From Candidatus Gastranaerophilales bacterium (GTDB taxonomy: Bacteria; Cyanobacteriota; Vampirovibrionia; Gastranaerophilales; Gastranaerophilaceae): DNA of 35,928 bases. Below are positions 8,454-16,656 of the stretch, piece by piece. The stretch is from NCBI GenBank assembly GCA_947589705.1, contig CANQCO010000008.1, positions 1 through 35,928 of the forward strand, read 5' to 3'. The notes beneath the pieces are model-generated. The model ran no database searches, was not told the DNA's origin, and saw nothing but the letters and a program-made list of their open reading frames with translations. The stretch's first letter is position 1; each line of letters starts with the position of its first letter. Both the position numbers and the translations under genes were made by a program.

Positions 8454-9332
8454 TTATTTTTTATTATTTATAACAATTAATAACACACCTGATAATATAA
8501 GTACAACTCCCGATATAATTCTTAAAGTTAATTGCTGATGATAAATAACTGCGCCGAATAATATTGCAGTGAGAGGTTCGAGTGCGCCAAGTATTGCAGT
8601 TAGGGTTGAACCTATTAATTTTATTGCTATATTTATTGTCTCAATTGAAATTATTGTAGGAAAAAGTGCCAATAATAAAGGATATATCCACAATTTAGGC
8701 GTTGTTATTACTTGAAGCTGAGTGCAAAATTTAAGATTTATAATATATATAAATAGACCAAAAAACATAACATAAAAACTGAGTTTTGTATGATTTATAT
8801 GTTTTATTGCTTTCATATTTCTGACTGCCACAATATATATTGCATACATCAGGGCTGATAATAATACCATAATTATTCCGTATTTACTTATTGTTGTATC
8901 AGGTTTTCCTTTATATAAAAGTATAATTCCTATTGACGTCAAAACTATTGATAAAATTACTGTAGAAGCTATTTTTTCTTTAAAAAATATTGCCATTATA
9001 ACTGCAACAATAATAGGATATATAAATAATATTGTACAAGCTATTCCCATATCTATATATCTGAAACTTTCAAATAAAGTAACAGAAGAAAGGGAAAATA
9101 AAATACCTAAAATGAAAAGCGGAAATATTTCACTCTTTGATATTTTTAATGATTTCTTCTTGAAAAATTTAATAAAAATATAGTACATTACGACTGCAAA
9201 AAAGTATCTGTAAAAAAGAACAGAATTAACTCCAAAACCTGCCATATAAAGAGGCATTGCAAAAAGAGGATTGGTGCCGTAGCTTGCAGAAGCAAGTGAG
9301 CCGTATAATATACCTTTCAGATTTTTATTCAA
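8454..9332 (-). CDS. EamA/DMT-superfamily transporter
   Basis: A 292-aa integral membrane protein with about ten predicted helices arranged as two five-helix EamA repeats, the layout of drug/metabolite-transporter permeases. G-S-L-A-S-A-S-Y-G-T-N-P-L-F near the N-terminus and L-E-P-L-T-A-I-L-F-G-A near the C-terminus are family signatures. The substrate is unknown; amino acids or other small metabolites are common for the family. The only good start is a TTG at 9332: AAGGGA sits six to seven bases upstream, whereas the next in-frame methionine would delete the first helix. It is divergent from nth across a 38-bp gap. Confidence 0.88.
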   Translation of the reverse strand: MNKNLKGILYGSLASASYGTNPLFAMPLYMAGFGVNSVLFYRYFFAVVMYYIFIKFFKKKSLKISKSEIFPLFILGILFSLSSVTLFESFRYIDMGIACTILFIYPIIVAVIMAIFFKEKIASTVILSIVLTSIGIILLYKGKPDTTISKYGIIMVLLSALMYAIYIVAVRNMKAIKHINHTKLSFYVMFFGLFIYIINLKFCTQLQVITTPKLWIYPLLLALFPTIISIETINIAIKLIGSTLTAILGALEPLTAILFGAVIYHQQLTLRIISGVVLILSGVLLIVINNKK

Positions 9333-9352
9333 TTATAATCCCTTTTCTAATG

Positions 9353-9361
9353 TGATATAAT
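9353..9361 (+). promoter_or_regulatory. Extended -10 promoter of nth
   Basis: TGATATAAT is a perfect extended -10 element (TGN-TATAAT). It ends nine bases before the nth ATG at 9371, so transcription should begin about 2-4 bases before the start codon. No good -35 is visible (TTATAA at 9333-9338), which fits an extended -10 promoter, and there is no ribosome-binding site in the gap. Confidence 0.5.
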
Positions 9362-9370
9362 TAAATCATT

Positions 9371-10018
9371 ATGATAAAAAATTTCAAAAACATTATAAAG
9401 AATATCAAGGACATGAACCTTAATCAAACAGAATTTGTTAAATTTATGGAAGATATTCATGATCCTTTTATAGTTCTCATAGCCTGTATTTTATCTCTAA
9501 GAACGAACGATAAAACTACCTACCCTGCTACAATGAGAATGCTAAAACTTGGCAGAACTCCCGAGGATTTTATTAAAGTTAAATTGGAAGATTTAGAAAA
9601 AGCAATATATCCTGTCGGATTTTATAAAAATAAAGCAAAGCAAATTCTTGATATTGCTTATGAATTATATTACAACCATAGCAGTATCGTTCCTAAAGAA
9701 ATTGATGAATTGATAAAATTTAAAGGAGTCGGAAGGAAAACTGCTAATTTAGTACAATCAAAAGGATACGGAATTGACAGTATTTGTGTTGACGTACACG
9801 TACACCGTATCTCTAACAGATTAGGACTTGTCTGTACTAAAGAACCTGAAGAAACAGAGTTCGCTCTAAAAAATAATTTGCCAAAATCTTGTTGGAGCGA
9901 AATTAATACACTTTTTGTTACGCTCGGTCAAAACATCTGTAAACCGACAAAACCTGATTGCAGTAAATGCACTTTATGTTCTTTCTGCAATTTTTTTAAC
10001 ACAAAAGTTATTAAATAA
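9371..10018 (+). CDS. nth: Endonuclease III (DNA glycosylase/AP lyase)
   Basis: This base-excision-repair enzyme removes oxidised pyrimidines and nicks abasic sites. The helix-hairpin-helix is F-K-G-V-G-R-K-T-A at about 117-125 with catalytic Lys123; catalytic Asp141 lies in V-D-V-H-V-H-R. The C-terminal [4Fe-4S] cluster loop has the exact C-x6-C-x2-C-x5-C spacing at Cys190, 197, 200 and 206. Length 215 aa matches the family. The gene stands alone on the plus strand between two minus-strand blocks, lacks a Shine-Dalgarno sequence, and has an extended -10 nine bases before its ATG. Its last 45 bp overlap tail-to-tail with the end of the next gene. Confidence 0.95.
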   Translation: MIKNFKNIIKNIKDMNLNQTEFVKFMEDIHDPFIVLIACILSLRTNDKTTYPATMRMLKLGRTPEDFIKVKLEDLEKAIYPVGFYKNKAKQILDIAYELYYNHSSIVPKEIDELIKFKGVGRKTANLVQSKGYGIDSICVDVHVHRISNRLGLVCTKEPEETEFALKNNLPKSCWSEINTLFVTLGQNICKPTKPDCSKCTLCSFCNFFNTKVIK

Positions 10019-11014
10019 TTCAGTAAAAGAAGTTTCCTGCGGACTTTTTATGCCACAATCGAGTTTTACAGCATTTTTGTCAATGTTTATTATTGATTTT
10101 TCCATATTTTCATTGATTATTTCCGCAGTAAGAAATTCAATTTTCGCATTATGCCATATATATAACCCCCAAAAATAAGGTGATGAAAGACAATCACCAA
10201 AGTGTATAAATGGCAGATTTTCAACATAAAATATTTCATTTTTTAAAATTTTACAATCTCTTAACCAGGTAAAAAACCAATCTATATTATAATCATTTAC
10301 ATCAGGATAATTTTTTGTCCAGTTTTGATTTTTATTTTGAGAAAATATTTCAGTCCAATCAACATTATCATTTATATAAGTAATACCGAATGACCAGTGT
10401 TTACCAAAGGTTCTGCTTAAATGCATATCTAAAGAAAATGCAGAAATATTTTCTTTTTTAGCATACGTTTTTACCTCATTTAAAATTAATTTGCATTTCT
10501 CCTTAGGAAGCAGAAACATTGTATCATCAGCATCAATTGTATAGAAATCTTTTATATTGTTTTCTTTAGCGTGAAAAAAAGGTGTTAAATGTGCAAAAGC
10601 TGCATTATACCATGTTTTCGTTGCTATTGTTTTTACAATTCTATTTATAATATTATTTTTTTTACTTTTTATTATTTTTATATTACAGTTTCTAAATATA
10701 ATTTTTTTTAATACATTAATTTCAAGTTTTTTGTTATCACATACAATATAAAAATCAGCATTCATTTCGTTAACAATATTTATCCAATGCTGAATACAAA
10801 ATAATGTAAAGCTTTCAAATCTGTTTATTTTTAAGTAGAATACAGGTTTATCGGTATTAATTTTTTGTTTATGAAGATTTGGGAACCAATATTTCTTTTT
10901 TTGATTTTGCGAATAAATTTTAAAAATAGGAATGTTTAAAAACCAAAACTGGTATATATTTTCAGTTTTTCCATTTATTATAACCGTAGTATTAATTCTT
11001 TCATATAATCTCAA
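9974..11014 (-). CDS. Glycosyltransferase-like protein of unknown specificity (DADD motif)
   Basis: A soluble protein of 346 aa that I cannot place in a named family. The N-terminal W-F-L-N-I-P-I-F-K-I motif (24-33) recurs in many lipopolysaccharide/capsule glycosyltransferases, and D-A-D-D at 161-164, preceded by beta-strand residues D-F-Y-T-I, resembles the metal-binding DxD of GT-A enzymes. A sugar-transfer role in envelope or surface polysaccharide synthesis is therefore a reasonable inference. The start is TTG at 11014 in a TTGA overlap with the cstA stop, with AAAGGA about nine bases upstream, supporting translational coupling to cstA. The C-terminal 15 codons overlap nth on the other strand. 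Confidence 0.65.
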   Translation of the reverse strand: MRLYERINTTVIINGKTENIYQFWFLNIPIFKIYSQNQKKKYWFPNLHKQKINTDKPVFYLKINRFESFTLFCIQHWINIVNEMNADFYIVCDNKKLEINVLKKIIFRNCNIKIIKSKKNNIINRIVKTIATKTWYNAAFAHLTPFFHAKENNIKDFYTIDADDTMFLLPKEKCKLILNEVKTYAKKENISAFSLDMHLSRTFGKHWSFGITYINDNVDWTEIFSQNKNQNWTKNYPDVNDYNIDWFFTWLRDCKILKNEIFYVENLPFIHFGDCLSSPYFWGLYIWHNAKIEFLTAEIINENMEKSIINIDKNAVKLDCGIKSPQETSFTELFNNFCVKKIAERT

Positions 11015-12450
11015 TTGTTATTTTCCTTTAAATATTTTTTATAAATTACAAACAGGCTTATAATCATTACTACTATTGCGCTGATTTTGGATATTGAATA
11101 ATCAAGATTAAACCCTATTTTAGAATTTAAAATAAAGAAAACGGTTATAAATATATAAAATAATCCGGGGATTAATGTTATAAAATAATTACGTTTATTT
11201 TGAAATAAATAAACCGTAGCATAAATAAACGTAGGAATTGCAATAAGTTGATTAACAAAATTAAAATATCTCCATATACGAGTAAAACTGTTCGTATCAG
11301 ATTTTGCCCAAAGGATAATGGAAATTATTATAAAAGCTATAGGAATAATTATAACTAATCTGTTTTTGATTTTGGTTTGATTGAGATTTAGAGCTTCTCC
11401 TAAAATCATTCTTAGTCCTCTTAATGCCGTATCACCAGATGTAATCGGAAGAACCACAACAGCGATTGTAACAACAAAAGCTAAAACAGGGACTACAAAA
11501 ACATCTGCAATTGTATTTATAACATTAACAGAACCGATTAAATTATCTCTCACCAAATGAAGAGAATAAACATGCATGGCAGCTGCTGCCCATACCATTG
11601 CGATTAATGATTCTACGCACATCATTCCGTAAAATACCTGTCTGCCGTCTTTTTGGCATTTCAATGTTCTTGAAATTATTGTTGCCTGTGTAGAATGGAA
11701 ACCCGATAACAAACCACAGCTAACCGTCATAAAAAACATTGGCAATATATGTAATTTTTCAGGATGTGTGTTTATATTTGAAAAATTTAAATTTTCAAGA
11801 TTAATACCGTAAATAAAAAATCCGACAACTACGAGTCCAGTTCCAAATAACAATAAAAGTCCCAATATGGGATAAAATCTTCCTATTATTTTATCTATGG
11901 GAAATAGTGTTGCCAATATATAGTATATTGCTATTACAGCATAAATCATTATTATTACAGGATTTTTGAGAGAAAAATCAGATTGATTAAAAAATCTCTC
12001 CGCCATTAAATCACCTGCAGTATAAACAAAAACTGATGCCAATAATAACAACAATACAGATACTACAATTATAAAAAATCCGTAAGAAGATTTATCAAGA
12101 TACTTTTTTATAAGCTCTGTTATCTGAGCTCCGTTATTTTTAACCGACAACATACCGCTGAAATAATCATGAACCCCGCCCATAAGAATACATCCTACAG
12201 GAATCATAATAAATGCGGCAGGTCCAAACAATATTCCTTGTACCGCACCCAAAATAGGACCTAATCCTGCTATATTCAATAAATGAATTAACATATTTTT
12301 TTTCAAACTTAAAGGAACGAAATCAACACCGTCTGCACAGTACTCTGCAGGTGTAGGTTCATCTGTAATTCCGAACTGCTTTTGTGTATATCTTGAATAA
12401 AAAATATATCCGACAGCTAATATTAATATCCCAATCAAAAAAGTTATCAT
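11011..12450 (-). CDS. cstA: CstA-family carbon-starvation/pyruvate or peptide transporter
   Basis: CstA proteins are multi-pass carriers importing pyruvate or peptides. The family core is clear: L-L-N-I-A-G-L-G-P-I-L-G-A at about 57-69, G-x-x-H-D-Y-F-S-G-M around 93-102 and T-S-G-D-T-A-L-R-G-L-R in the C-terminal half. At 479 aa it is the short form, lacking the long C-terminal region of the roughly 700-aa E. coli protein. About 13 hydrophobic helices are visible. An extended -10 ends six bases before the ATG and there is no Shine-Dalgarno sequence, so the message is probably leaderless. The gene ends in a 4-base overlap with the downstream glycosyltransferase-like gene. Confidence 0.9.
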   Translation of the reverse strand: MITFLIGILILAVGYIFYSRYTQKQFGITDEPTPAEYCADGVDFVPLSLKKNMLIHLLNIAGLGPILGAVQGILFGPAAFIMIPVGCILMGGVHDYFSGMLSVKNNGAQITELIKKYLDKSSYGFFIIVVSVLLLLLASVFVYTAGDLMAERFFNQSDFSLKNPVIIMIYAVIAIYYILATLFPIDKIIGRFYPILGLLLLFGTGLVVVGFFIYGINLENLNFSNINTHPEKLHILPMFFMTVSCGLLSGFHSTQATIISRTLKCQKDGRQVFYGMMCVESLIAMVWAAAAMHVYSLHLVRDNLIGSVNVINTIADVFVVPVLAFVVTIAVVVLPITSGDTALRGLRMILGEALNLNQTKIKNRLVIIIPIAFIIISIILWAKSDTNSFTRIWRYFNFVNQLIAIPTFIYATVYLFQNKRNYFITLIPGLFYIFITVFFILNSKIGFNLDYSISKISAIVVMIISLFVIYKKYLKENNN

Positions 12451-12456
12451 AAAAGG

Positions 12457-12465
12457 ATTATACCA
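12457..12465 (-). promoter_or_regulatory. Extended -10 promoter of cstA
   Basis: Read on the minus strand, TGGTATAAT (extended -10) occupies the 17-bp gap between the SEC-C gene stop and the cstA start. Only six bases separate TATAAT from the ATG at 12450, so the expected transcription start is at or next to the A of ATG. The -35 position (about 12480-12485) does not match consensus. Confidence 0.45.
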
Positions 12466-12467
12466 TA

Positions 12468-13778
12468 TTATAATTGTTTGGGCATACAGCAGTTTTTATA
12501 TTTTTTTCCACTTCCGCAGGGACATTTATCGTTTCTTCCCACATGTGAATAATCTATATTACTTTTTTCTTTTTTATTCTCTTTTTCAGAAACCATATTC
12601 ATCATCTGTTCAAATATCTTTGAGGCATATAATACACTTGCTGATGAAAATATTTTCTTTTCTACGGAATCTGCTTTATAGTATTTTAATAATTTATTAA
12701 CGGTATAAGAAGTTCCGAGAATCTCATTTGTTCTTTCCATAAAGTTAGAATATTTTTTTGCCACCTTCTTAATAATATTAGCAGGTACTTTATCATTTTC
12801 AAGGAAACTTTTAATGCAATCTTTATACCCTTGAATTGTTTTATAGTCTTCAACCTCATATATTTTGCAGAAGGTTTGATAAAACGGGAGTACAAATAAA
12901 CCGAGTTGTTCATCATATATTATACCTATATCATAAGTTGCTGAGTGAGAAGAAAATCCTTCCAATGATTTTTCCATAAAATCCGAATACGAATTTTTAA
13001 AATCAGAAACTGTAAAATATCTGTTATTTTCAATCTGTTTAATATTATCTTCCAGCTCTTCTTTTTCGGGCAAAATACCCTCATCACAATAAGTATTAAA
13101 CATATTAATTAAATTATCAGCATAAGTGTTTGTTGTAATGACTTCATCTGTACTAAAACATTCAATAAATTTTTTACCGAAATCGCTCACCAGTTCTTCA
13201 ATCTGTTTTAGTTTTTTAGGATTTTCAAAGTATGCATCCTCAGGTTTTTCAATGATTTTAGCAACAGTATATTTATATACTTCATCTTTATTTATGCTTG
13301 AAAGCACATTTGTTACTTCAAGAAGATAATACTCCTCTTTCAATGGGAAGATACGGCAAAGAGCAAATTGTCCCGGAGTAATTCCTCTAAAATTATTCAT
13401 TTTTACAAGGGATAAAACTCTGTAATTCTTTTCATTTACAAGATTATAAAGTTCAAAACCGTTACTGAACACTCTGCCGACTTCAAATACAGAAGAAAAA
13501 GATTTACTTAAAGCTTCCAATATTTCAATCTCAACATCAGATATTTCAGTTTTAGATTCTTTATATAATTCTATAATTGATTTTCTGTCATTTCCCAGTC
13601 TTCTTTCAAAAATATAAGGAATAATTACGGCCTGAATATTTGTTCTGTTCTCATTTTTAGCGGAAATCGCAGTTAAATATTCATTAAAATCAGGTTTTAC
13701 AAAGTCATCGTTCAAAACAAAATTCATTAACTTTGTTATTGTTTCAGATATTGCAGACAATTTTTCAATTACAGACAT
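12468..13778 (-). CDS. SEC-C zinc-motif protein of unknown function
   Basis: A 436-aa protein whose last residues are a canonical SEC-C zinc-binding motif: G-R-N-D-K-C-P-C-G-S-G-K-K-Y-K-N-C-C, with Cys419, Cys421, Cys430 and Cys431. SEC-C occurs at the end of SecA, where it binds SecB and the ribosome, and at the ends of many unrelated proteins. The preceding 400 residues are mostly helical, charged and have no motif I recognise; there is no signal peptide or membrane segment, so it is probably cytoplasmic. AGGGGA precedes the ATG. It begins 3 bp after pgeF and is probably in the lgt-upp-pgeF operon. Function beyond zinc binding is unknown. Confidence 0.75.
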   Translation of the reverse strand: MSVIEKLSAISETITKLMNFVLNDDFVKPDFNEYLTAISAKNENRTNIQAVIIPYIFERRLGNDRKSIIELYKESKTEISDVEIEILEALSKSFSSVFEVGRVFSNGFELYNLVNEKNYRVLSLVKMNNFRGITPGQFALCRIFPLKEEYYLLEVTNVLSSINKDEVYKYTVAKIIEKPEDAYFENPKKLKQIEELVSDFGKKFIECFSTDEVITTNTYADNLINMFNTYCDEGILPEKEELEDNIKQIENNRYFTVSDFKNSYSDFMEKSLEGFSSHSATYDIGIIYDEQLGLFVLPFYQTFCKIYEVEDYKTIQGYKDCIKSFLENDKVPANIIKKVAKKYSNFMERTNEILGTSYTVNKLLKYYKADSVEKKIFSSASVLYASKIFEQMMNMVSEKENKKEKSNIDYSHVGRNDKCPCGSGKKYKNCCMPKQL

Positions 13779-13780
13779 AT

Positions 13781-14518
13781 TTATCCCCTTTTTATTTTTA
13801 CAACGGCAGAGTGCCTTGCTGTTTTTCCTTTTTCTTTTCTATATGAAAAAAATATATCAGACATACAGCATGTGCAATAGCTTGATATATCAATATTTAT
13901 TATACCTGTTTCTAACAATTGATTTTTATTTAATAATTTTAAATCAATATAATATTTATTATTTTTATAATCATATAATTGAGTGTTTTTTACATTTTTA
14001 ACCAATTTAAGAAAAACATCTTCATCGGTTTCAAAGCAGCATTTTCCTATACAAGGACCTATTAATGCCGTAATATCACAAGGATTTATGTTAAATTCTT
14101 TAATCATTTTCATTGCTGTTTTCTTAGTAATTTCAGCCTCCGTACCCCTCCAGCCGGCATGGATAACTGCTCCTATATTATTTTTTTTGCTGTACAAAAT
14201 AACCGGTGTGCAATCAGCATAATTTAAAATAATAAGAGAACCTTCAATATATGATATTAAAGCGTCCGTATCATCATAAAATGTTTTGTCTTTGGATATA
14301 ACCTGAATATTTGCACTGTGAATCTGTTTAGCAGTATATATATCAATGCAATCAGTTTTTTCTTTGAGAAATTTACGGTTTTCTTCCGCTTCTTTTGTTA
14401 AATCAACTCTATCTGCAGGCGTTAAAACAAATTCTCTTGTTGTAAAAAAACAATCATAATCGTCAAGTAAAGATGATTTTAGTATTTTTTTACCGTAAAA
14501 TTTATCAAAGTAAAACAT
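13781..14518 (-). CDS. pgeF: Peptidoglycan editing factor PgeF (YfiH/LACC1 family)
   Basis: This family, formerly called multicopper 'polyphenol oxidase', includes YfiH, shown to prevent mis-incorporation of L-serine into peptidoglycan precursors; relatives have purine-nucleoside-cleaving activity. The metal/active-site residues are present: His67 in Q-I-H-S-A, Cys103 in A-D-C-T-P and His120 followed by A-G-W-R-G (121-125). The G-P-C-I-G-x-C-C-F-E block (about 154-163) is intact. Length 245 aa is typical. The ATG overlaps the upp stop by one base (TAATG), so translation is coupled. It sits among envelope genes (lgt, MCE), consistent with a cell-wall role. Confidence 0.92.
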   Translation of the reverse strand: MFYFDKFYGKKILKSSLLDDYDCFFTTREFVLTPADRVDLTKEAEENRKFLKEKTDCIDIYTAKQIHSANIQVISKDKTFYDDTDALISYIEGSLIILNYADCTPVILYSKKNNIGAVIHAGWRGTEAEITKKTAMKMIKEFNINPCDITALIGPCIGKCCFETDEDVFLKLVKNVKNTQLYDYKNNKYYIDLKLLNKNQLLETGIINIDISSYCTCCMSDIFFSYRKEKGKTARHSAVVKIKRG

Positions 14519-15180
14519 TATTTTTCTACCGTATTAAAAATTCTGTCACCAGCATCACCCAGTCCGGGGCGGATATAGCCATATTCATTCAAACAATTGT
14601 CTATACTTGCAGTTATTATTTTAACATCAGGATATAGTGCTTGAACCTTTTTTAATCCTTCAGGAGCCGATATCAAACTTACAAATTTAATATTTTTTTG
14701 TGCTACATTCTTTGACGCAAACAATTTTATAGCATCAATTGCAGAATTACCTGTTGCAAGCATCGGGTCAAGTATAAGTACTATCTTATTCTCAGGATTA
14801 TCAAATTCAACGGGGATTTTATTATAATACCAAATCGGAGTAAGTGTTTCTTCATCTCTATACATACCGATATGCCTTACTGTTGCAAATGGCATAATTT
14901 CATTTGCTATATCGGAAAATATTAAACCGGCTCTTAAAATCGGGGCTATTATAATTTCTTTTTCTTTTTTCAATTGTTTCACTTCACATTTTTCAAGCGG
15001 AGTTTCTATATTAACTGTTTCAAGTTCTAAATCCTCCGTTGCTTTGTAAAAAAGCAAATATGTTATTCTTTTAATTGCGCTTCTGAATACTTCCGCATTC
15101 GTATTTTTATCTCTTATAATTCTTAAATTATGAGAGCATAAAGGATGATTTATAACAAAAACATTTTTATATTCACTCAT
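14518..15180 (-). CDS. upp: Uracil phosphoribosyltransferase
   Basis: Upp converts uracil and PRPP to UMP for pyrimidine salvage in the cytoplasm. The PRPP-binding loop D-P-M-L-A-T-G-N-S is at 138-146, the flexible loop around R-D-E-E-T-L-T-P follows R-H-I-G-M-Y, and the uracil-binding G-D-A-G-D-R-I-F-N-T closes the protein, as in the family. Length 220 aa is slightly above the usual 208-210. GAGG lies about nine bases before the ATG, inside the end of the MCE gene, which it overlaps by 8 bp. Its placement inside a lipoprotein/envelope operon looks like packing rather than function. Confidence 0.95.
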   Translation of the reverse strand: MSEYKNVFVINHPLCSHNLRIIRDKNTNAEVFRSAIKRITYLLFYKATEDLELETVNIETPLEKCEVKQLKKEKEIIIAPILRAGLIFSDIANEIMPFATVRHIGMYRDEETLTPIWYYNKIPVEFDNPENKIVLILDPMLATGNSAIDAIKLFASKNVAQKNIKFVSLISAPEGLKKVQALYPDVKIITASIDNCLNEYGYIRPGLGDAGDRIFNTVEK

Positions 15181-15835
15181 TTATTTTTTCCTCATCATTA
15201 ATATCAGCCGGCGGATTTTTTTTATCAATATAATCCAGTGTGGATTCGGTTAATTTATAAATAACAACAGACTGTGCGGAATTAATAAGACCTGCTTTTT
15301 CAGATAATTGTTGAACAAGAGCGCTTTGCTTAAACCAGTTTTTATGATTAATTAAATCAGAAGCTTTAATAGTTCTTCCTATACCGCCATATATATCAAT
15401 CATAACATTTGCAACTTGTTCCTGTCCGTCCCAAAAATCACGGACATTATAGGATTTAGACGGGATAATTTCTTCTGTATCCAAAGAGTTATCAGAAGTC
15501 TTTGGATTTAACTCAAGAGAAGTCGAACCGCCAAGTCCGTAAAATTCTATTGAAGCAGTCGCACTTGAGGGAATTTTTACTCCGTCTTTTGTTACTAAAA
15601 ATGATATAAATACTTTGTTATCAAATATTTTAACATTCCTAACGTAACCTATATTAATTCCCATTAACCTAACGGGAGAACCTTTCACCAGTCCTTTTAC
15701 ATCATCAAAGAATAAATAATATGTATTTCCTGCATTCTCTTTATATGTTGTATTAAAAATGAAAAAATAAAAGCACCCTGATAAAACTATCAGCCAAAAT
15801 AATATTTCAAACAGCCATATATATTTTTTTTTCAT
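15173..15835 (-). CDS. MCE/MlaD-domain membrane-anchored protein
   Basis: MCE proteins are periplasmic lipid-binding subunits of ABC-type lipid transporters in diderm bacteria. Residues 8-28 form one transmembrane anchor and about 38-120 a single MCE domain with the signature G-L-V-K-G-S-P-V-R-x-x-G-I-x-I-G-x-V and a G-L-G-G-S-T-S-L-E-L loop. The tail from 120 to 220 is short and helical. I chose ATG at 15835 (220 aa); a TTG at 15853 would add six residues and a 4-bp overlap with lgt, but neither start has a ribosome-binding site. No MlaE permease or MlaF ATPase is adjacent, so partners must be encoded elsewhere. Confidence 0.85.
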   Translation of the reverse strand: MKKKYIWLFEILFWLIVLSGCFYFFIFNTTYKENAGNTYYLFFDDVKGLVKGSPVRLMGINIGYVRNVKIFDNKVFISFLVTKDGVKIPSSATASIEFYGLGGSTSLELNPKTSDNSLDTEEIIPSKSYNVRDFWDGQEQVANVMIDIYGGIGRTIKASDLINHKNWFKQSALVQQLSEKAGLINSAQSVVIYKLTESTLDYIDKKNPPADINDEEKINE

Positions 15836-15849
15836 TACATTATTATAAA

Positions 15850-16653
15850 TCAATCAGAATTTTTATCAAAATCTTTCTTTTTTAAAATAATAACTAATAA
15901 TAAAACAGCAAATAATATAAATACAAAAGAAGCAATGTGCGCAGCATGAAAATTTGATACATTTAATACACTATCAAGTCTTATTGTTTCTACTATTAAT
16001 CTTGCTATTGAATATAAAATTAAATACGAAAGAAAAATTATACCTGATTTTTTAGGTTTTATTTTTACTAAAATATAAAATAAAATACAAAAAATAATAA
16101 AATTCAAAATTGATTCATATAAGAATGCAGGATGAAAATACTCACATGTTTTATATCCAAAAGGACGCATAGAATATGGAATATATAATTTCCAAGGTAA
16201 ATCCGTAGGAAGTCCGAAAGCTTCCGAATTAAAGAAATTTCCCCACCTGCCAATAACTTGACCTATTATACCGCCAAATGAAAATAAATCTGCATATTTT
16301 AAATAATCCAAATGATTTTTTTCAGCATAAAACCAAAACCCTATAATTGCACCTATAATTGCACCTTGGATTGATATTCCACCATTCCAAATACAAATTA
16401 TTTCCGAAGGATGTTTAATAAAATAGTTAAAATCAAGCAATACATAATATAATCTTGCAAAAAATATGCCGGAAATTATGATAACAAGGGAGCTGTCTAT
16501 AATAGAATCTTGAGAAATATCTTTAAAATATTTTTTACCGATAAATAAAACAGCAATAAGCCCCGCCAATATTGATAAAGCCATAATTATACCATAAAAA
16601 TGTATATCTATTGAAAATATACTAAATGCTATATCACCTGGAGATTTAAACAT
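15850..16653 (-). CDS. lgt: Prolipoprotein diacylglyceryl transferase
   Basis: Lgt transfers diacylglycerol from phosphatidylglycerol to the lipobox cysteine of prolipoproteins in the inner membrane. Seven hydrophobic helices are visible. The key motifs are H-F-Y-G-I-I (17-22), G-G-I-S-I-Q-G-A, the Lgt signature G-x-x-I-G-R-W-G-N-F-F-N-S-E, and H-P-A-F-L-Y-E-S. Length 267 aa is typical. The start lies 3 bp downstream of a TPR lipoprotein stop, with no Shine-Dalgarno sequence, suggesting coupling. The neighbouring lipoprotein is a likely substrate, though Lgt modifies all lipoproteins. Confidence 0.95.
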   Translation of the reverse strand: MFKSPGDIAFSIFSIDIHFYGIIMALSILAGLIAVLFIGKKYFKDISQDSIIDSSLVIIISGIFFARLYYVLLDFNYFIKHPSEIICIWNGGISIQGAIIGAIIGFWFYAEKNHLDYLKYADLFSFGGIIGQVIGRWGNFFNSEAFGLPTDLPWKLYIPYSMRPFGYKTCEYFHPAFLYESILNFIIFCILFYILVKIKPKKSGIIFLSYLILYSIARLIVETIRLDSVLNVSNFHAAHIASFVFILFAVLLLVIILKKKDFDKNSD

Positions 16654-16656
16654 ACA

